Positions 8,163 through 16,386 of a DNA stretch of 64,000 nt are shown here, piece after piece. Each line of letters opens with the position of its first letter. The first letter of the stretch is position 1. Origin of the DNA: an uncultured Alphaproteobacteria bacterium (GTDB taxonomy: Bacteria; Pseudomonadota; Alphaproteobacteria; HIMB59; GCA-002718135); contig CACMGM010000005.1 in assembly GCA_902613275.1 (NCBI GenBank), positions 1 through 64,000 of the forward strand, written 5' to 3'. The notes beneath the pieces are model-generated. The model saw nothing but the letters and a program-made list of their open reading frames with translations, did not search any database and was not told where the DNA came from. Made by a program: the position numbers and the translations under genes.

Positions 8163-8967
8163 TTCTATGTTCTCCAGAAAGTGCTAAATATTTTTTTCCC
8201 TTTGCTCGTCCAATAAGTGTTAAATTCGAGCCTCTCGCCAGCTCTACACCCCAAGCTGTGAATCCTGATCTAGAAATTAATATTGGAATACCCATTTTTA
8301 TAGTTTTAATAACCATTTCACTAGTTAGTCTTCCTGTAGTGTAAAAAATTTTATTTGAAGAGCTAATTTTTTTTAAAAACATAAAACCAGCAATTTTATC
8401 TACAGCGTTATGTCTTCCTACGTCTTCCATATAAATTAATGGTTTATTATTATGAATAATGGCACAACCATGTATTGCTCCTGTTTCTAAATATAAGCTC
8501 GGTGTTAATGTAATTTTTTTTGAAATTTCATAAATCCATTTATGTTTAATTTTCTTTTTGGATTTTAATTTTGATTTTTTTATTTCCGCATAGATATCTC
8601 CAAATACTGTACCTATTGCACAACCACTAGTTGTTATTTTCTTTCTTAATTTGTTTTCATAATTTGTTTTACGTTTTGTTCGTACAACAACCACATCTAA
8701 ATCTTTATCAATTTCAACTTTTCTAATTATATCATTTTTCTTAAGCATATTTTGATTTAATAAATACCCAACTGCAAGATATTTTGGGTGATCACTAATA
8801 GACATTAGCGTTACTATCTCTTGATTATTAAGAAAAATTGTAAGAGCTTTTTCATTAATTACTTTAGAAATTATTTTATTCCCTTTCTCATCAAAACCAT
8901 TTAGTTTTGTAATTAAGGACTTATTATTAATATCAGGTGAGACTAAATATTTCTCTTTTTTTGCCAT
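8152..8967 (-). CDS. fdhD: Formate dehydrogenase accessory sulfurtransferase
   Basis: Delivers sulfur from a cysteine desulfurase to bis-MGD so that formate dehydrogenase is active. 271 residues. Family marks are ITTSGCAIGTVFGD (112-124), GAIHGCAI (163-170), MEDVGRHNAVDKI (180-192) and ISRSGFTAWGVELA. The family's CxxC becomes C-A-I-G here: Cys116 is present but residue 119 is Gly. It sits head to tail with mobA and 26 bases from the divergent permease gene. Function is secure from homology and context. Confidence 0.94.
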   Translation of the reverse strand: MAKKEKYLVSPDINNKSLITKLNGFDEKGNKIISKVINEKALTIFLNNQEIVTLMSISDHPKYLAVGYLLNQNMLKKNDIIRKVEIDKDLDVVVVRTKRKTNYENKLRKKITTSGCAIGTVFGDIYAEIKKSKLKSKKKIKHKWIYEISKKITLTPSLYLETGAIHGCAIIHNNKPLIYMEDVGRHNAVDKIAGFMFLKKISSSNKIFYTTGRLTSEMVIKTIKMGIPILISRSGFTAWGVELARGSNLTLIGRAKGKKYLALSGEHRIDH

Positions 8968-8993
8968 TTGTTGTAATTACACTAATAATATAA

Positions 8994-9686
8994 ATGAACA
9001 TATTAGAAATTTTCACAAATTCCATACTATTAATTATTACTTTAGATAGTGAACTATGGGACATTATACTTTTATCATTATTTGTAAGTTTTACCGCTCT
9101 AATTATTGCATCATTATTAGGTTTTATAGTAGGGTATTATTTTGCAATTTATAATTTTTATTTCAAAAAAATTATCTTAATAATTATAAACTCATTGATG
9201 GGAATTCCTCCAGTTGTAGTTGGTTTAATTGTTTATTTTATTTTTGCATCAGGTGGACCCTTAGGTATCTTACAACTTCTATACACACCCTCTGCGATGA
9301 TTATTGCTCAAACTATAATAATTTTCCCAATAATTTCTTCATTATCTCATGAGATATTTTCTAAAAATTGGTTTGAATTTAAAGATCAGATAAGATCCTT
9401 AAATATTCCCTTTTGGGGTTCTGTTAAACTTCTATTTAACCATAGTTATTTTTTATTAATAACAACATTATTATCTGCTTTTGGCAGAGCAATTTCAGAA
9501 GTTGGTGCAGTTATGATTGTGGGTGGTAATATTGATCATTATACACGAGTAATGACAACTGCTATATCTTTAGAAACTAGAATGGGAAATTTAGAATACG
9601 CTATGGCATTAGGATTAGTTTTAATATCAATAACAATAATTATTTACTCTCTTGTATATTTGTTAAATAATAGATCTATTAAATGA
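8994..9686 (+). CDS. tupB: TupB-like tungstate/molybdate ABC transporter permease
   Basis: 230 residues with about five to six membrane helices and the ABC permease coupling region. The segment SEVGAVMIVGGNIDHYTRVMTTAISLE (split here for clarity: SEVGAVMIVGG, then NIDHYTRVMTTAIS) is the signature of TupB/WtpB oxyanion permeases. Uptake of tungstate or molybdate for the neighbouring formate dehydrogenase is the natural role. No binding protein (TupA) or ATPase (TupC) gene is in the window. mobB starts inside its last codons (4-base overlap). Tungstate versus molybdate cannot be decided from sequence. Confidence 0.85.
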   Translation: MNILEIFTNSILLIITLDSELWDIILLSLFVSFTALIIASLLGFIVGYYFAIYNFYFKKIILIIINSLMGIPPVVVGLIVYFIFASGGPLGILQLLYTPSAMIIAQTIIIFPIISSLSHEIFSKNWFEFKDQIRSLNIPFWGSVKLLFNHSYFLLITTLLSAFGRAISEVGAVMIVGGNIDHYTRVMTTAISLETRMGNLEYAMALGLVLISITIIIYSLVYLLNNRSIK

Positions 9687-10165
9687 AAATAGTAGGAATT
9701 GTTGGCTGGAAGAATTCAGGGAAAACGACTATTGCAACTAAAATTATAAATAAACTTAGCTCTAATAATTTTCGTGTTGCTTCAATTAAACATGCACATC
9801 ACGAATTTGATATAGATAATGAAAATACAGATAGCTTTAAGCATAGATTAGCGGGATCTTCTCAAGTATTAGTTAGTTCATCGAAGCGATGGGTTAAAAT
9901 ATCAGAGCTAAACAATTCAAAAGAAAAAACATTAGATGAATTAATTAATCAACTTTCAGAAATTGATATTGTAATAGTCGAAGGGTTTAAAAATGAAAAT
10001 CACCCAAAAATTGAAATAATTAAAAATGACAATGATAATTACTTATTTACCAAAATTAAAAATATAAAAGCTATTATTACAAATAATAAACTTAAAACTG
10101 ACTTGAGAATTTTTAAGAATGACGAAATTGATAATATAGTTGATTTTATTTTGAGAGAATTTTAA
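9683..10165 (+). CDS. mobB: Molybdopterin-guanine dinucleotide biosynthesis protein MobB
   Basis: GTP-binding helper of MobA in MGD synthesis. 160 residues. The P-loop is GWKNSGKTT (8-16), followed by SIKHAHHEFDID and the switch-like VIVEGFKNENHPKIEI, as in MobB. It overlaps tupB by 4 bases and moeA by 1 (TAATG), so all three are one translational unit. Confidence 0.93.
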   Translation: MKIVGIVGWKNSGKTTIATKIINKLSSNNFRVASIKHAHHEFDIDNENTDSFKHRLAGSSQVLVSSSKRWVKISELNNSKEKTLDELINQLSEIDIVIVEGFKNENHPKIEIIKNDNDNYLFTKIKNIKAIITNNKLKTDLRIFKNDEIDNIVDFILREF

Positions 10166-11379
10166 TGAATAAATCACCTCTAACCAAAAAACAAATTGTT
10201 AATTTATTTAAAAAACAAAAGGTTATAATTTTTAATTCTGAAAAAGTTAATTTAGAAAATTCTGAGGATAGATTTCTTTACGAAAATATAAAAAGTAAAA
10301 TAAATTTACCTCCTTTTAATAATACTGCTGTAGACGGTTATGCTATTTTAAAAGCAGATTTAAAAACAAAAAAAATTTTTTTTTGTAACAGACGAATAGC
10401 TGCTGGAGATAACAAAAATATAAAAGTAAAACCTGGCGAAGCAGTCAGAATCTTTACAGGCGCAAAAATGCCTACGAATTCATCAACTATAGTTATGCAG
10501 GAAAATACATACAAGAAAGGAAATAAAATTCATTTAATTAAAATTCCAAAATTTGGAGATAATTATAGATTAAAGGGTGAAGATATAAAGAAAAACCAAA
10601 AAATATTGGAAAAGGGGTCTAAATTAAATCAACAAAATATAAATTTAATTGCTGCTACTGGTATTAGTAAAATAAAAGTATTTAAAAAAATTAAAATTGG
10701 TTTCTTTACAAGCGGTAATGAATTACGAAAACCAACTAAAAATTTAAAAAATTCTGAAATTAATAATTCAAATTATTATAGTTTATATAATTTACTTGAT
10801 AAGAATTTTATAGAAAAAAAATATTGTGGAAATCTCAAAGATAATTTTCAATCTATTAAAAATAAAATCTTTAATACTTCAAAAAAATTTAATGTAATAA
10901 TAACTGCTGGTGGTGCATCTGTTGGTGATGAAGATCATGTAATTAATGTTTTATCTGAATTAGGTAAGGTATATTTTTGGAGAGCAGCAATAAAACCAGG
11001 AAGACCAATTGCAGTTGGAAAAATAAATAATTGCTACATAATTTGCTTACCAGGCAATCCAGTTTCTGTTCAATTACTATATGCAATGTTAGTAAGACCA
11101 TTAATAGAAAAATTATCTGGTGGAAATTTTAAGCTCCCATCATCAACTAAAATTACAGCAAATTTTTCTATGAAGAAAAAAACAAAAAGAATGGAGTGGT
11201 TACGTGTAAATAAAGAAACTATAAATAATAAAAATATTGCAAATAAATTTCCTAAACAAGGTTCTGGTATGATTAGTTCTATATCCTATTCTGATGGTAT
11301 AATTGAAATTGATGAAAATGTTTCTCAAGTAAACAAAGGAGATATTTTTGATTTTTATAATTATGAAAGTCTATTTTAA
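10165..11379 (+). CDS. moeA: Molybdopterin molybdenumtransferase
   Basis: Inserts molybdate into adenylylated molybdopterin. 404 residues. MoeA marks are PPFNNTAVDGYA (49-60), RIFTGAKMP (95-103), TAGGASVGDEDHV (247-259), KPGRP (277-281) and LPGNPVS (295-301). It is last in the tupB-mobB-moeA unit. The frame is unusually Lys/Asn-rich but complete. It shares a TTAA stop with the convergent tusA. No mogA, moaA or moaC is in this window. Confidence 0.95.
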   Translation: MNKSPLTKKQIVNLFKKQKVIIFNSEKVNLENSEDRFLYENIKSKINLPPFNNTAVDGYAILKADLKTKKIFFCNRRIAAGDNKNIKVKPGEAVRIFTGAKMPTNSSTIVMQENTYKKGNKIHLIKIPKFGDNYRLKGEDIKKNQKILEKGSKLNQQNINLIAATGISKIKVFKKIKIGFFTSGNELRKPTKNLKNSEINNSNYYSLYNLLDKNFIEKKYCGNLKDNFQSIKNKIFNTSKKFNVIITAGGASVGDEDHVINVLSELGKVYFWRAAIKPGRPIAVGKINNCYIICLPGNPVSVQLLYAMLVRPLIEKLSGGNFKLPSSTKITANFSMKKKTKRMEWLRVNKETINNKNIANKFPKQGSGMISSISYSDGIIEIDENVSQVNKGDIFDFYNYESLF

Positions 11380-11627
11380 TTTTTAATTTTAAATCTATAA
11401 CGAATTACAATTTTATCTTTTATTTTTTCACAACTTAAATATTCATAGTTAGACTGATCACAATAATGTTCAAAGTCTGCTTCAGCCAAGGGATCAGTTG
11501 CAATAATTTTAATAATTGTATCTTTGTTTAATTCTGATGCAAGTTTTCTAGCCTTAAGCACTGGTATAGGACATTCTGTACCACTAGTATCAAGAACTAA
11601 TTCTTCATTTTCAACTGAATCTTTCAT
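11376..11627 (-). CDS. tusA: TusA/SirA-family sulfur carrier
   Basis: 83-residue single-domain sulfurtransferase. The family motif LDTSGTECPIPVLKARK (12-28) holds the persulfide Cys19 in the C-P-x-P context. TusA relays sulfane sulfur from IscS and is known to influence molybdenum cofactor and formate dehydrogenase maturation. Its position between moeA and the formate dehydrogenase genes suggests it feeds FdhD or the cofactor here. It is divergent from fdsB, with a 40-base spacer. Confidence 0.88.
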   Translation of the reverse strand: MKDSVENEELVLDTSGTECPIPVLKARKLASELNKDTIIKIIATDPLAEADFEHYCDQSNYEYLSCEKIKDKIVIRYRFKIKN

Positions 11628-11667
11628 AGTTTTCTGATACTTAATATATAGTATAATATTAATTGAA
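11628..11667. promoter_or_regulatory. Divergent tusA / fdsB spacer with a TATAAT box
   Basis: Forty bases lie between divergent tusA and the formate dehydrogenase operon. A perfect TATAAT stands at 11652-11657, ten bases before the fdsB ATG. No good -35 box lies 16-18 bases upstream, so the promoter call is weak. If TATAAT is the real -10, the fdsB message would be nearly leaderless. Confidence 0.3.
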
Positions 11668-13371
11668 ATGGATAAATTTGTTTCTCAAACAGAAACTTCT
11701 CTAAAAAAGAAGAAAAGACGTTGGACTCCAAAAGGAAGACAAGTCGAAGATAAATATTTAGATGAAGTTTCTAAATTGTTTTCAGGGTTAATATTTAAAC
11801 GAGATGAATTAATAGAATATTTGCATATATTACAAGATAAATTTGGTGTTTTGTACGATAAACATCTAGTAGCTTTATCAACTATTATTAACTTACCTCT
11901 TTCTGAAATTTATGAAGTTGCAACTTTTTATGCTCACTTTAATATAGTTAAAGATAGTAAAGAATATAACCCAGTGAATGTTGTAAGGGTTTGTGAAAGT
12001 TTAACTTGTGAATTATTTGGCGCACACAAATTACTTCAAGATATAAAAAAATTAGAAAATAAAAATATAAAAGTTGTACCTGGGCCATGCATGGGAAGAT
12101 GCAATGTTGCTCCTACTGTTTGCGTAGGAAAAAATTATGTTGATGTGGCGAATTTTGATAAAGTTAAAAAAACAATTGATGAAAAAAATTTTGACCCCTT
12201 CATTCCAGATTATATAAATTTATCTTCTTATAAAAAAAAAGGCGGTTATGAGATTGCGAACAAAATAAAAAATGGTGTTATCTCAAAAAAACAAGTTTTG
12301 GATTCTTTAAATGTAAGCGGATTGAAAGGTAAGGGTGGCGCTGGATTTCCTACAGGAAAAAAATGGGAAATTGTTTCAAATTACAATGGTAAAAAATATG
12401 TTGCTGTTAATGGTGATGAAGGTGAGCCAGGAACATTTAAAGATAGGTCATATTTAGAAAGTGACCCCCATAGATTTTTAGAAGGAGCTTTAATTGCGTC
12501 ATATTTTATAAATGCTCAAAAAGTTTATATTTATATGAGAGATGAATATCCAACAGTTATAAAAATTTTACTCGATGAAATAAATAAAATGGAAGATGAA
12601 AAAATAATTCCAAAAGACTTCTTCATAGTGAGAAGAGGGGCAGGAGCCTATATTTGTGGAGAAGAGTCAGCAATGATAGAAAGTATTGAAGGCAAGAGAG
12701 GATTGCCAAGGCATAGACCACCTTATGTGGCTGAAATTGGTTTATTTGGATGTCCTACTTTAACAAATAATTTAGAAACTCTTTTTTGGGTAAGAGATAT
12801 AATTGAAAAAGGAGCAAAGTGGTTTGCTGAAAAGGGGTCGAATGGGAATAAGGGTTTTCATAGTTTTTCAGTATCTGGAAGAGTAAAGAACCCAGGAGTA
12901 AAAGTTGCCCCAGCCGGTATAACAATTCAACAATTAATTGATAAGTATTGTGATGGTATGGCAGATGGACATACTTTTAAAGGATATCTTCCAGGAGGTG
13001 CATCAGGCGGTATTCTACCCGCTACTATGAATGATATTCCACTTGATTATGGATCAAAAGAATTAATGGATGCCGGATGTTTTTTAGGTTCAGCTGCAGT
13101 AGTTGTATTGTCGGATCATGATAATATGAAAGATGTTGCACTTAATTTACTAAAATTTTTCGAAGAGGAAAGTTGTGGTCAATGTACACCATGCCGTTCC
13201 GGTACGGAGAAAACTGTAAAATTAATGCAAGAAAAAAATTGGAACAAGGAAAAATTAAAAGATTTAAGTGAAGTTATGACTCAAGCATCGATATGTGGTT
13301 TAGGACAGGCTGCAACAAACCCATTAAATTCTGTTTTAAAATATTTTAGCAATGAAATAACTTATGACTAA
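11668..13371 (+). CDS. fdsB: NAD-dependent formate dehydrogenase, fused gamma-beta subunit
   Basis: 567 residues joining two Complex I-like modules. Residues about 25-165 are NuoE/FdsG-like, with 2Fe-2S cysteines 109, 114, 141 and 145. Residues about 195-560 are NuoF/FdsB-like, with the FMN/NADH loop KGKGGAGFPTGKKW (220-233), GDEGEPGTFKDR (249-260), the GAGAYICGEE region (325-333) and 4Fe-4S cysteines 503, 506, 509 and 543. It passes electrons from formate to NAD in the cytoplasm. It overlaps the alpha gene by 8 bases. Gamma-beta fusions are known in some marine alphaproteobacteria; in Rhodobacter the two are separate genes. Confidence 0.93.
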   Translation: MDKFVSQTETSLKKKKRRWTPKGRQVEDKYLDEVSKLFSGLIFKRDELIEYLHILQDKFGVLYDKHLVALSTIINLPLSEIYEVATFYAHFNIVKDSKEYNPVNVVRVCESLTCELFGAHKLLQDIKKLENKNIKVVPGPCMGRCNVAPTVCVGKNYVDVANFDKVKKTIDEKNFDPFIPDYINLSSYKKKGGYEIANKIKNGVISKKQVLDSLNVSGLKGKGGAGFPTGKKWEIVSNYNGKKYVAVNGDEGEPGTFKDRSYLESDPHRFLEGALIASYFINAQKVYIYMRDEYPTVIKILLDEINKMEDEKIIPKDFFIVRRGAGAYICGEESAMIESIEGKRGLPRHRPPYVAEIGLFGCPTLTNNLETLFWVRDIIEKGAKWFAEKGSNGNKGFHSFSVSGRVKNPGVKVAPAGITIQQLIDKYCDGMADGHTFKGYLPGGASGGILPATMNDIPLDYGSKELMDAGCFLGSAAVVVLSDHDNMKDVALNLLKFFEEESCGQCTPCRSGTEKTVKLMQEKNWNKEKLKDLSEVMTQASICGLGQAATNPLNSVLKYFSNEITYD

Positions 13372-13786
13372 AGAGAAAACAAAATTTTATTTAAACGAAA
13401 AGTTAGTTGAAGCAAATGCTGATGAAACTATTTGGCAAGTTGCAAATAGACTTGGAACAGAAATCCCACATTTATGTTATTCCGATAAACCTGGCTATAG
13501 AGCAGATGGAAATTGTAGAGCATGTATGGTTGAAATTGAAGGAGAACGTGTGTTGGCAGCATCTTGTATCAGAAAGCCAACTGATAGTATGAAAGTAAAA
13601 ACTTCTTCAGAAAAGGCTAAAAAATCAAGAGAGTTAGTTTTTGAATTACTTCTAGCTGACCAGCCAAAAAAAGAAATTGCTCATGATAATAATTCTGACT
13701 TTTGGAAATGGATAGACAAAGTTGAAGTTAAAGAAAGTAGATTTCCAAAAAAAAACTTCATGTCAGGCAGATATTTCTCATCCTAG
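13364..13786 (+). CDS. fdsA: Formate dehydrogenase alpha subunit, N-terminal 2Fe-2S part (frame-disrupted)
   Basis: First 140 codons of the alpha subunit reading frame. It carries the NuoG-like 2Fe-2S domain with cysteines 38, 51, 54 and 68. The frame leaves homology after ESRFPKK, at a run of nine A (13747-13755), and ends at TAG 13784-13786. Removing one A joins it exactly to the downstream frame (RFPKKTSCQADISHPSMAV), which is the expected continuation. Either the gene is frameshifted, or there is a sequencing or assembly indel, or the A9 run is read by slippage, or the domain is now a separate polypeptide. The start overlaps fdsB by 8 bases. Confidence 0.8.
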   Translation: MTKEKTKFYLNEKLVEANADETIWQVANRLGTEIPHLCYSDKPGYRADGNCRACMVEIEGERVLAASCIRKPTDSMKVKTSSEKAKKSRELVFELLLADQPKKEIAHDNNSDFWKWIDKVEVKESRFPKKNFMSGRYFSS

Positions 13787-16118
13787 TATGGCTGTAAATC
13801 TAGATGCATGCATCCAATGTAATCTTTGTGTAAGAGCATGTAGAGAAGTCCAGGTAAATGATGTCATCGGAATGGCATATCGAGGAGAAAATTCTAAAAT
13901 TGTATTCGATTTTGATGATCCAATGGGTGACAGTACATGTGTGGCATGTGGTGAATGTGTACAAGCTTGTCCAACTGGAGCATTAATGCCGGCATCCATC
14001 GTAGATAAGGATGGTGTTGGTCATAGTAAGGTAGATAAAAAAATTGATAGTGTTTGTCCTTATTGTGGTGTCGGTTGTCAGATAGAATACAATGTAAAAG
14101 ATAACAAAATTAAATACGTTAATGGTGTTGACGGTCCCGCAAACAAGAATAGGTTATGTGTAAAGGGAAGATTTGGTTTTGATTATGTAAATAACCCAGA
14201 AAGACTTACAAAACCACTGATTAGAATTAAAGACAAAGCAAAAGATTTGCATCCAAACATTAATTTTTCAAATATTCATGAATATTTTAGAGAAGCATCT
14301 TGGGATGAAGCTTTAGATTATGCTGCACAAGGATTTTTAAAACTTAAAAATCAACGAAATGGCACAAGTAATCTCGCGGGATTTGGATCAGCTAAATGTT
14401 CAAATGAAGAAGCTTATTTATTTCAAAAATTAATACGAACTGGTTTTAATACTAACAATGTTGATCATTGTACAAGGCTTTGTCATGCATCTTCTGTAGC
14501 TGCTTTATTGGAAACTATTGGTTCAGGAGCTGTTACTGCTCCATTCTATGAAGTTGAACATTCAGATGTGATAATAGTCATTGGAGCAAATCCAACTGAA
14601 AACCATCCTGTTGCAGCAACTTTTTTTAAGAATGCTGCTAAAAAGGGTTCTAAATTAATTGTGATGGATCCTAGAGGTCATTCTTTAAAAAAACATGCAA
14701 CTCATATGTTACAATTTAAACCAGGATCTGATGTTGCTCTCTTAAATTCAATAATGAATGTTATTGTTGAAGAAAATTTATTTAATTCCGAATACATTAA
14801 AAAACAAACTGAGGGATTTGATAAATTAAGAAAACATTTAATGAATTATTCACCTGATATAATGGAAAACGAAACAGGTATTGATCCAGAATTAATAAGA
14901 GAAGTAGCGCGCTTATATGCCAATACAAAAAAAGGAATTATTTTCTGGGGAATGGGCATTTCTCAACATACACATGGTACCGACAATGCTAGGTGTTTAA
15001 TTTCACTAGCCTTAATGACAGGAAATGTCGGAAAAAGAGGATCTGGCTTACATCCTTTAAGAGGACAAAATAATGTCCAAGGAGCTTCGGATGCTGGTCT
15101 TATACCAATGATGTACCCTGATTATCAATTAGTTGATAAAGATAATAATAAAGATTTTTTTGAAAAACTCTGGAACACTTCTTTAGATGATAAAAAAGGT
15201 CTAACTGTTGTTGAAATTATGGATGCTATTTATGAGAACACAATTAAAGGTATGTATATACTAGGTGAAAATCCAGCAATGTCTGATCCTGATCTTAATC
15301 ATGCAAGAGAAGCTCTACAAATGTTAGAGCATTTAGTAGTTCAAGATATTTTTTTAACTGAAACAGCAACATATGCTGATGTTATTTTCCCAGCTTCAGC
15401 ATGGCCTGAAAAAAATGGAACAGTTACTAATACTAATAGACAAGTACAAATGGGAAGAAAAGCTTTAGACTCACCAGGTGAAGCAAAAGAAGATTGGTGG
15501 ATAACGAACGAACTTGGAAAAAGAATGGGTTTAAATTGGAAATATAATCATCCCAAGGAAATTTATGAAGAAATGTCACTAACAATGCCTTCATTAAACA
15601 ATATATCTTGGGAAAGATTAGAAAATGAAAACTCTGTAACCTATCCAAGTAAATCTCCAACTACACCAGGAGATGAAATTGTTTTTGGTGATAAATTTCC
15701 AAATGAAAATGGTAAAGGTAAGTTTGTTCCAGCTAGTGTTACTGCACCAGATGAAGTACCTGATAAAGAATTTGCGATGATACTAACGACAGGAAGGCAA
15801 TTAGAGCATTGGCATACTGGAGCTATGACTAGAAAAGCATCAAATTTAGATGCCATTGAACCGGAACCTTCAGTTTCAATATCACCTAAAGATATAATTA
15901 AAAATAATATGAAAGCTGGCGATAAAATAAAAGTCACAACTAGAAGAGGTTCAATAGATATTAGAGTAAGGCAAGACAGGGCGATTCCTGATGGAGTTAT
16001 ATTTATTCCATTCTGTTATAATGAGTCTGCCGCTAATCTTTTAACTAATCCAGCTTTAGATCCATATGGAAAAATTCCTGAATTTAAATATTGTGCAGCA
16101 AAAATTGAGAAGTTATAA
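13722..16118 (+). CDS. fdsA: Formate dehydrogenase alpha (catalytic, molybdopterin) subunit, main part
   Basis: Remaining catalytic subunit in the next frame; numbering is from the TTG at 13722. Two ferredoxin-type clusters use Cys 30/33/36/40 and 73/76/79/83. The catalytic-domain 4Fe-4S uses Cys 112/115/119/146. The active site DHCTRLCHASSV places the Mo-ligand Cys at 254 followed by His 255, so this is a cysteine enzyme, not a selenoprotein. The rest is a typical bis-MGD oxidoreductase with a C-terminal dinucleotide-binding domain. ATG 13788, two bases after the upstream stop, could restart translation. Joined to the N-terminal part, the protein would be about 917 residues, close to Rhodobacter FdsA. 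Confidence 0.88.
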   Translation: MKLKKVDFQKKTSCQADISHPSMAVNLDACIQCNLCVRACREVQVNDVIGMAYRGENSKIVFDFDDPMGDSTCVACGECVQACPTGALMPASIVDKDGVGHSKVDKKIDSVCPYCGVGCQIEYNVKDNKIKYVNGVDGPANKNRLCVKGRFGFDYVNNPERLTKPLIRIKDKAKDLHPNINFSNIHEYFREASWDEALDYAAQGFLKLKNQRNGTSNLAGFGSAKCSNEEAYLFQKLIRTGFNTNNVDHCTRLCHASSVAALLETIGSGAVTAPFYEVEHSDVIIVIGANPTENHPVAATFFKNAAKKGSKLIVMDPRGHSLKKHATHMLQFKPGSDVALLNSIMNVIVEENLFNSEYIKKQTEGFDKLRKHLMNYSPDIMENETGIDPELIREVARLYANTKKGIIFWGMGISQHTHGTDNARCLISLALMTGNVGKRGSGLHPLRGQNNVQGASDAGLIPMMYPDYQLVDKDNNKDFFEKLWNTSLDDKKGLTVVEIMDAIYENTIKGMYILGENPAMSDPDLNHAREALQMLEHLVVQDIFLTETATYADVIFPASAWPEKNGTVTNTNRQVQMGRKALDSPGEAKEDWWITNELGKRMGLNWKYNHPKEIYEEMSLTMPSLNNISWERLENENSVTYPSKSPTTPGDEIVFGDKFPNENGKGKFVPASVTAPDEVPDKEFAMILTTGRQLEHWHTGAMTRKASNLDAIEPEPSVSISPKDIIKNNMKAGDKIKVTTRRGSIDIRVRQDRAIPDGVIFIPFCYNESAANLLTNPALDPYGKIPEFKYCAAKIEKL
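13747..13755 (+). other. A9 homopolymer at the fdsA frame break
   Basis: Nine consecutive A follow CC and precede CTTC. With nine A the upstream frame ends 10 codons later; with eight A the fdsA frame is continuous. Runs of this length are known sites of polymerase slippage in AT-rich bacteria and also of sequencing error. The break falls in the linker between the 2Fe-2S domain and the first ferredoxin-type cluster. Confidence 0.85.
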
Positions 16119-16125
16119 ATATTTT

Positions 16126-16248
16126 ATGATTAAAAAAACATTAATAATTTTATTTCTTGTATTTAGTCCAATCACAGCATGCTCTTCATTAAGTGAATTA
16201 AACGAAAGAGTAAAGGGTGATGGAGTTCCTTATATTCCTGGGATTTAA
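16126..16248 (+). CDS. Tiny predicted lipoprotein
   Basis: 40 residues from ATG 16126: a basic start (MIKK), a hydrophobic stretch and a lipobox-like PITAC, with Cys at residue 19 followed by SS. About 21 mature residues remain, ending GDGVPYIPGI. The frame also stays open upstream to 16066, but that part lies inside fdsA and is rejected. It starts seven bases after the fdsA stop and may ride on the same transcript. I do not recognise it. Formate dehydrogenase delta subunits (FdsD) normally found here are cytoplasmic and larger, so this is not one. Confidence 0.6.
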   Translation: MIKKTLIILFLVFSPITACSSLSELNERVKGDGVPYIPGI

Positions 16249-16298
16249 TTTATAAAATTCTTGTCGAATTTATAATTTAATATAAATGCAAAAATAAT

Positions 16299-16374
<76 letters not shown>

Positions 16375-16386
16375 CCTTAATTGTAT

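Noticed and set aside
13722..16118. Selenocysteine formate dehydrogenase
   Set aside because: The active-site codon is an ordinary Cys (TGT) in RLCHASSV, and no in-frame TGA occurs there.
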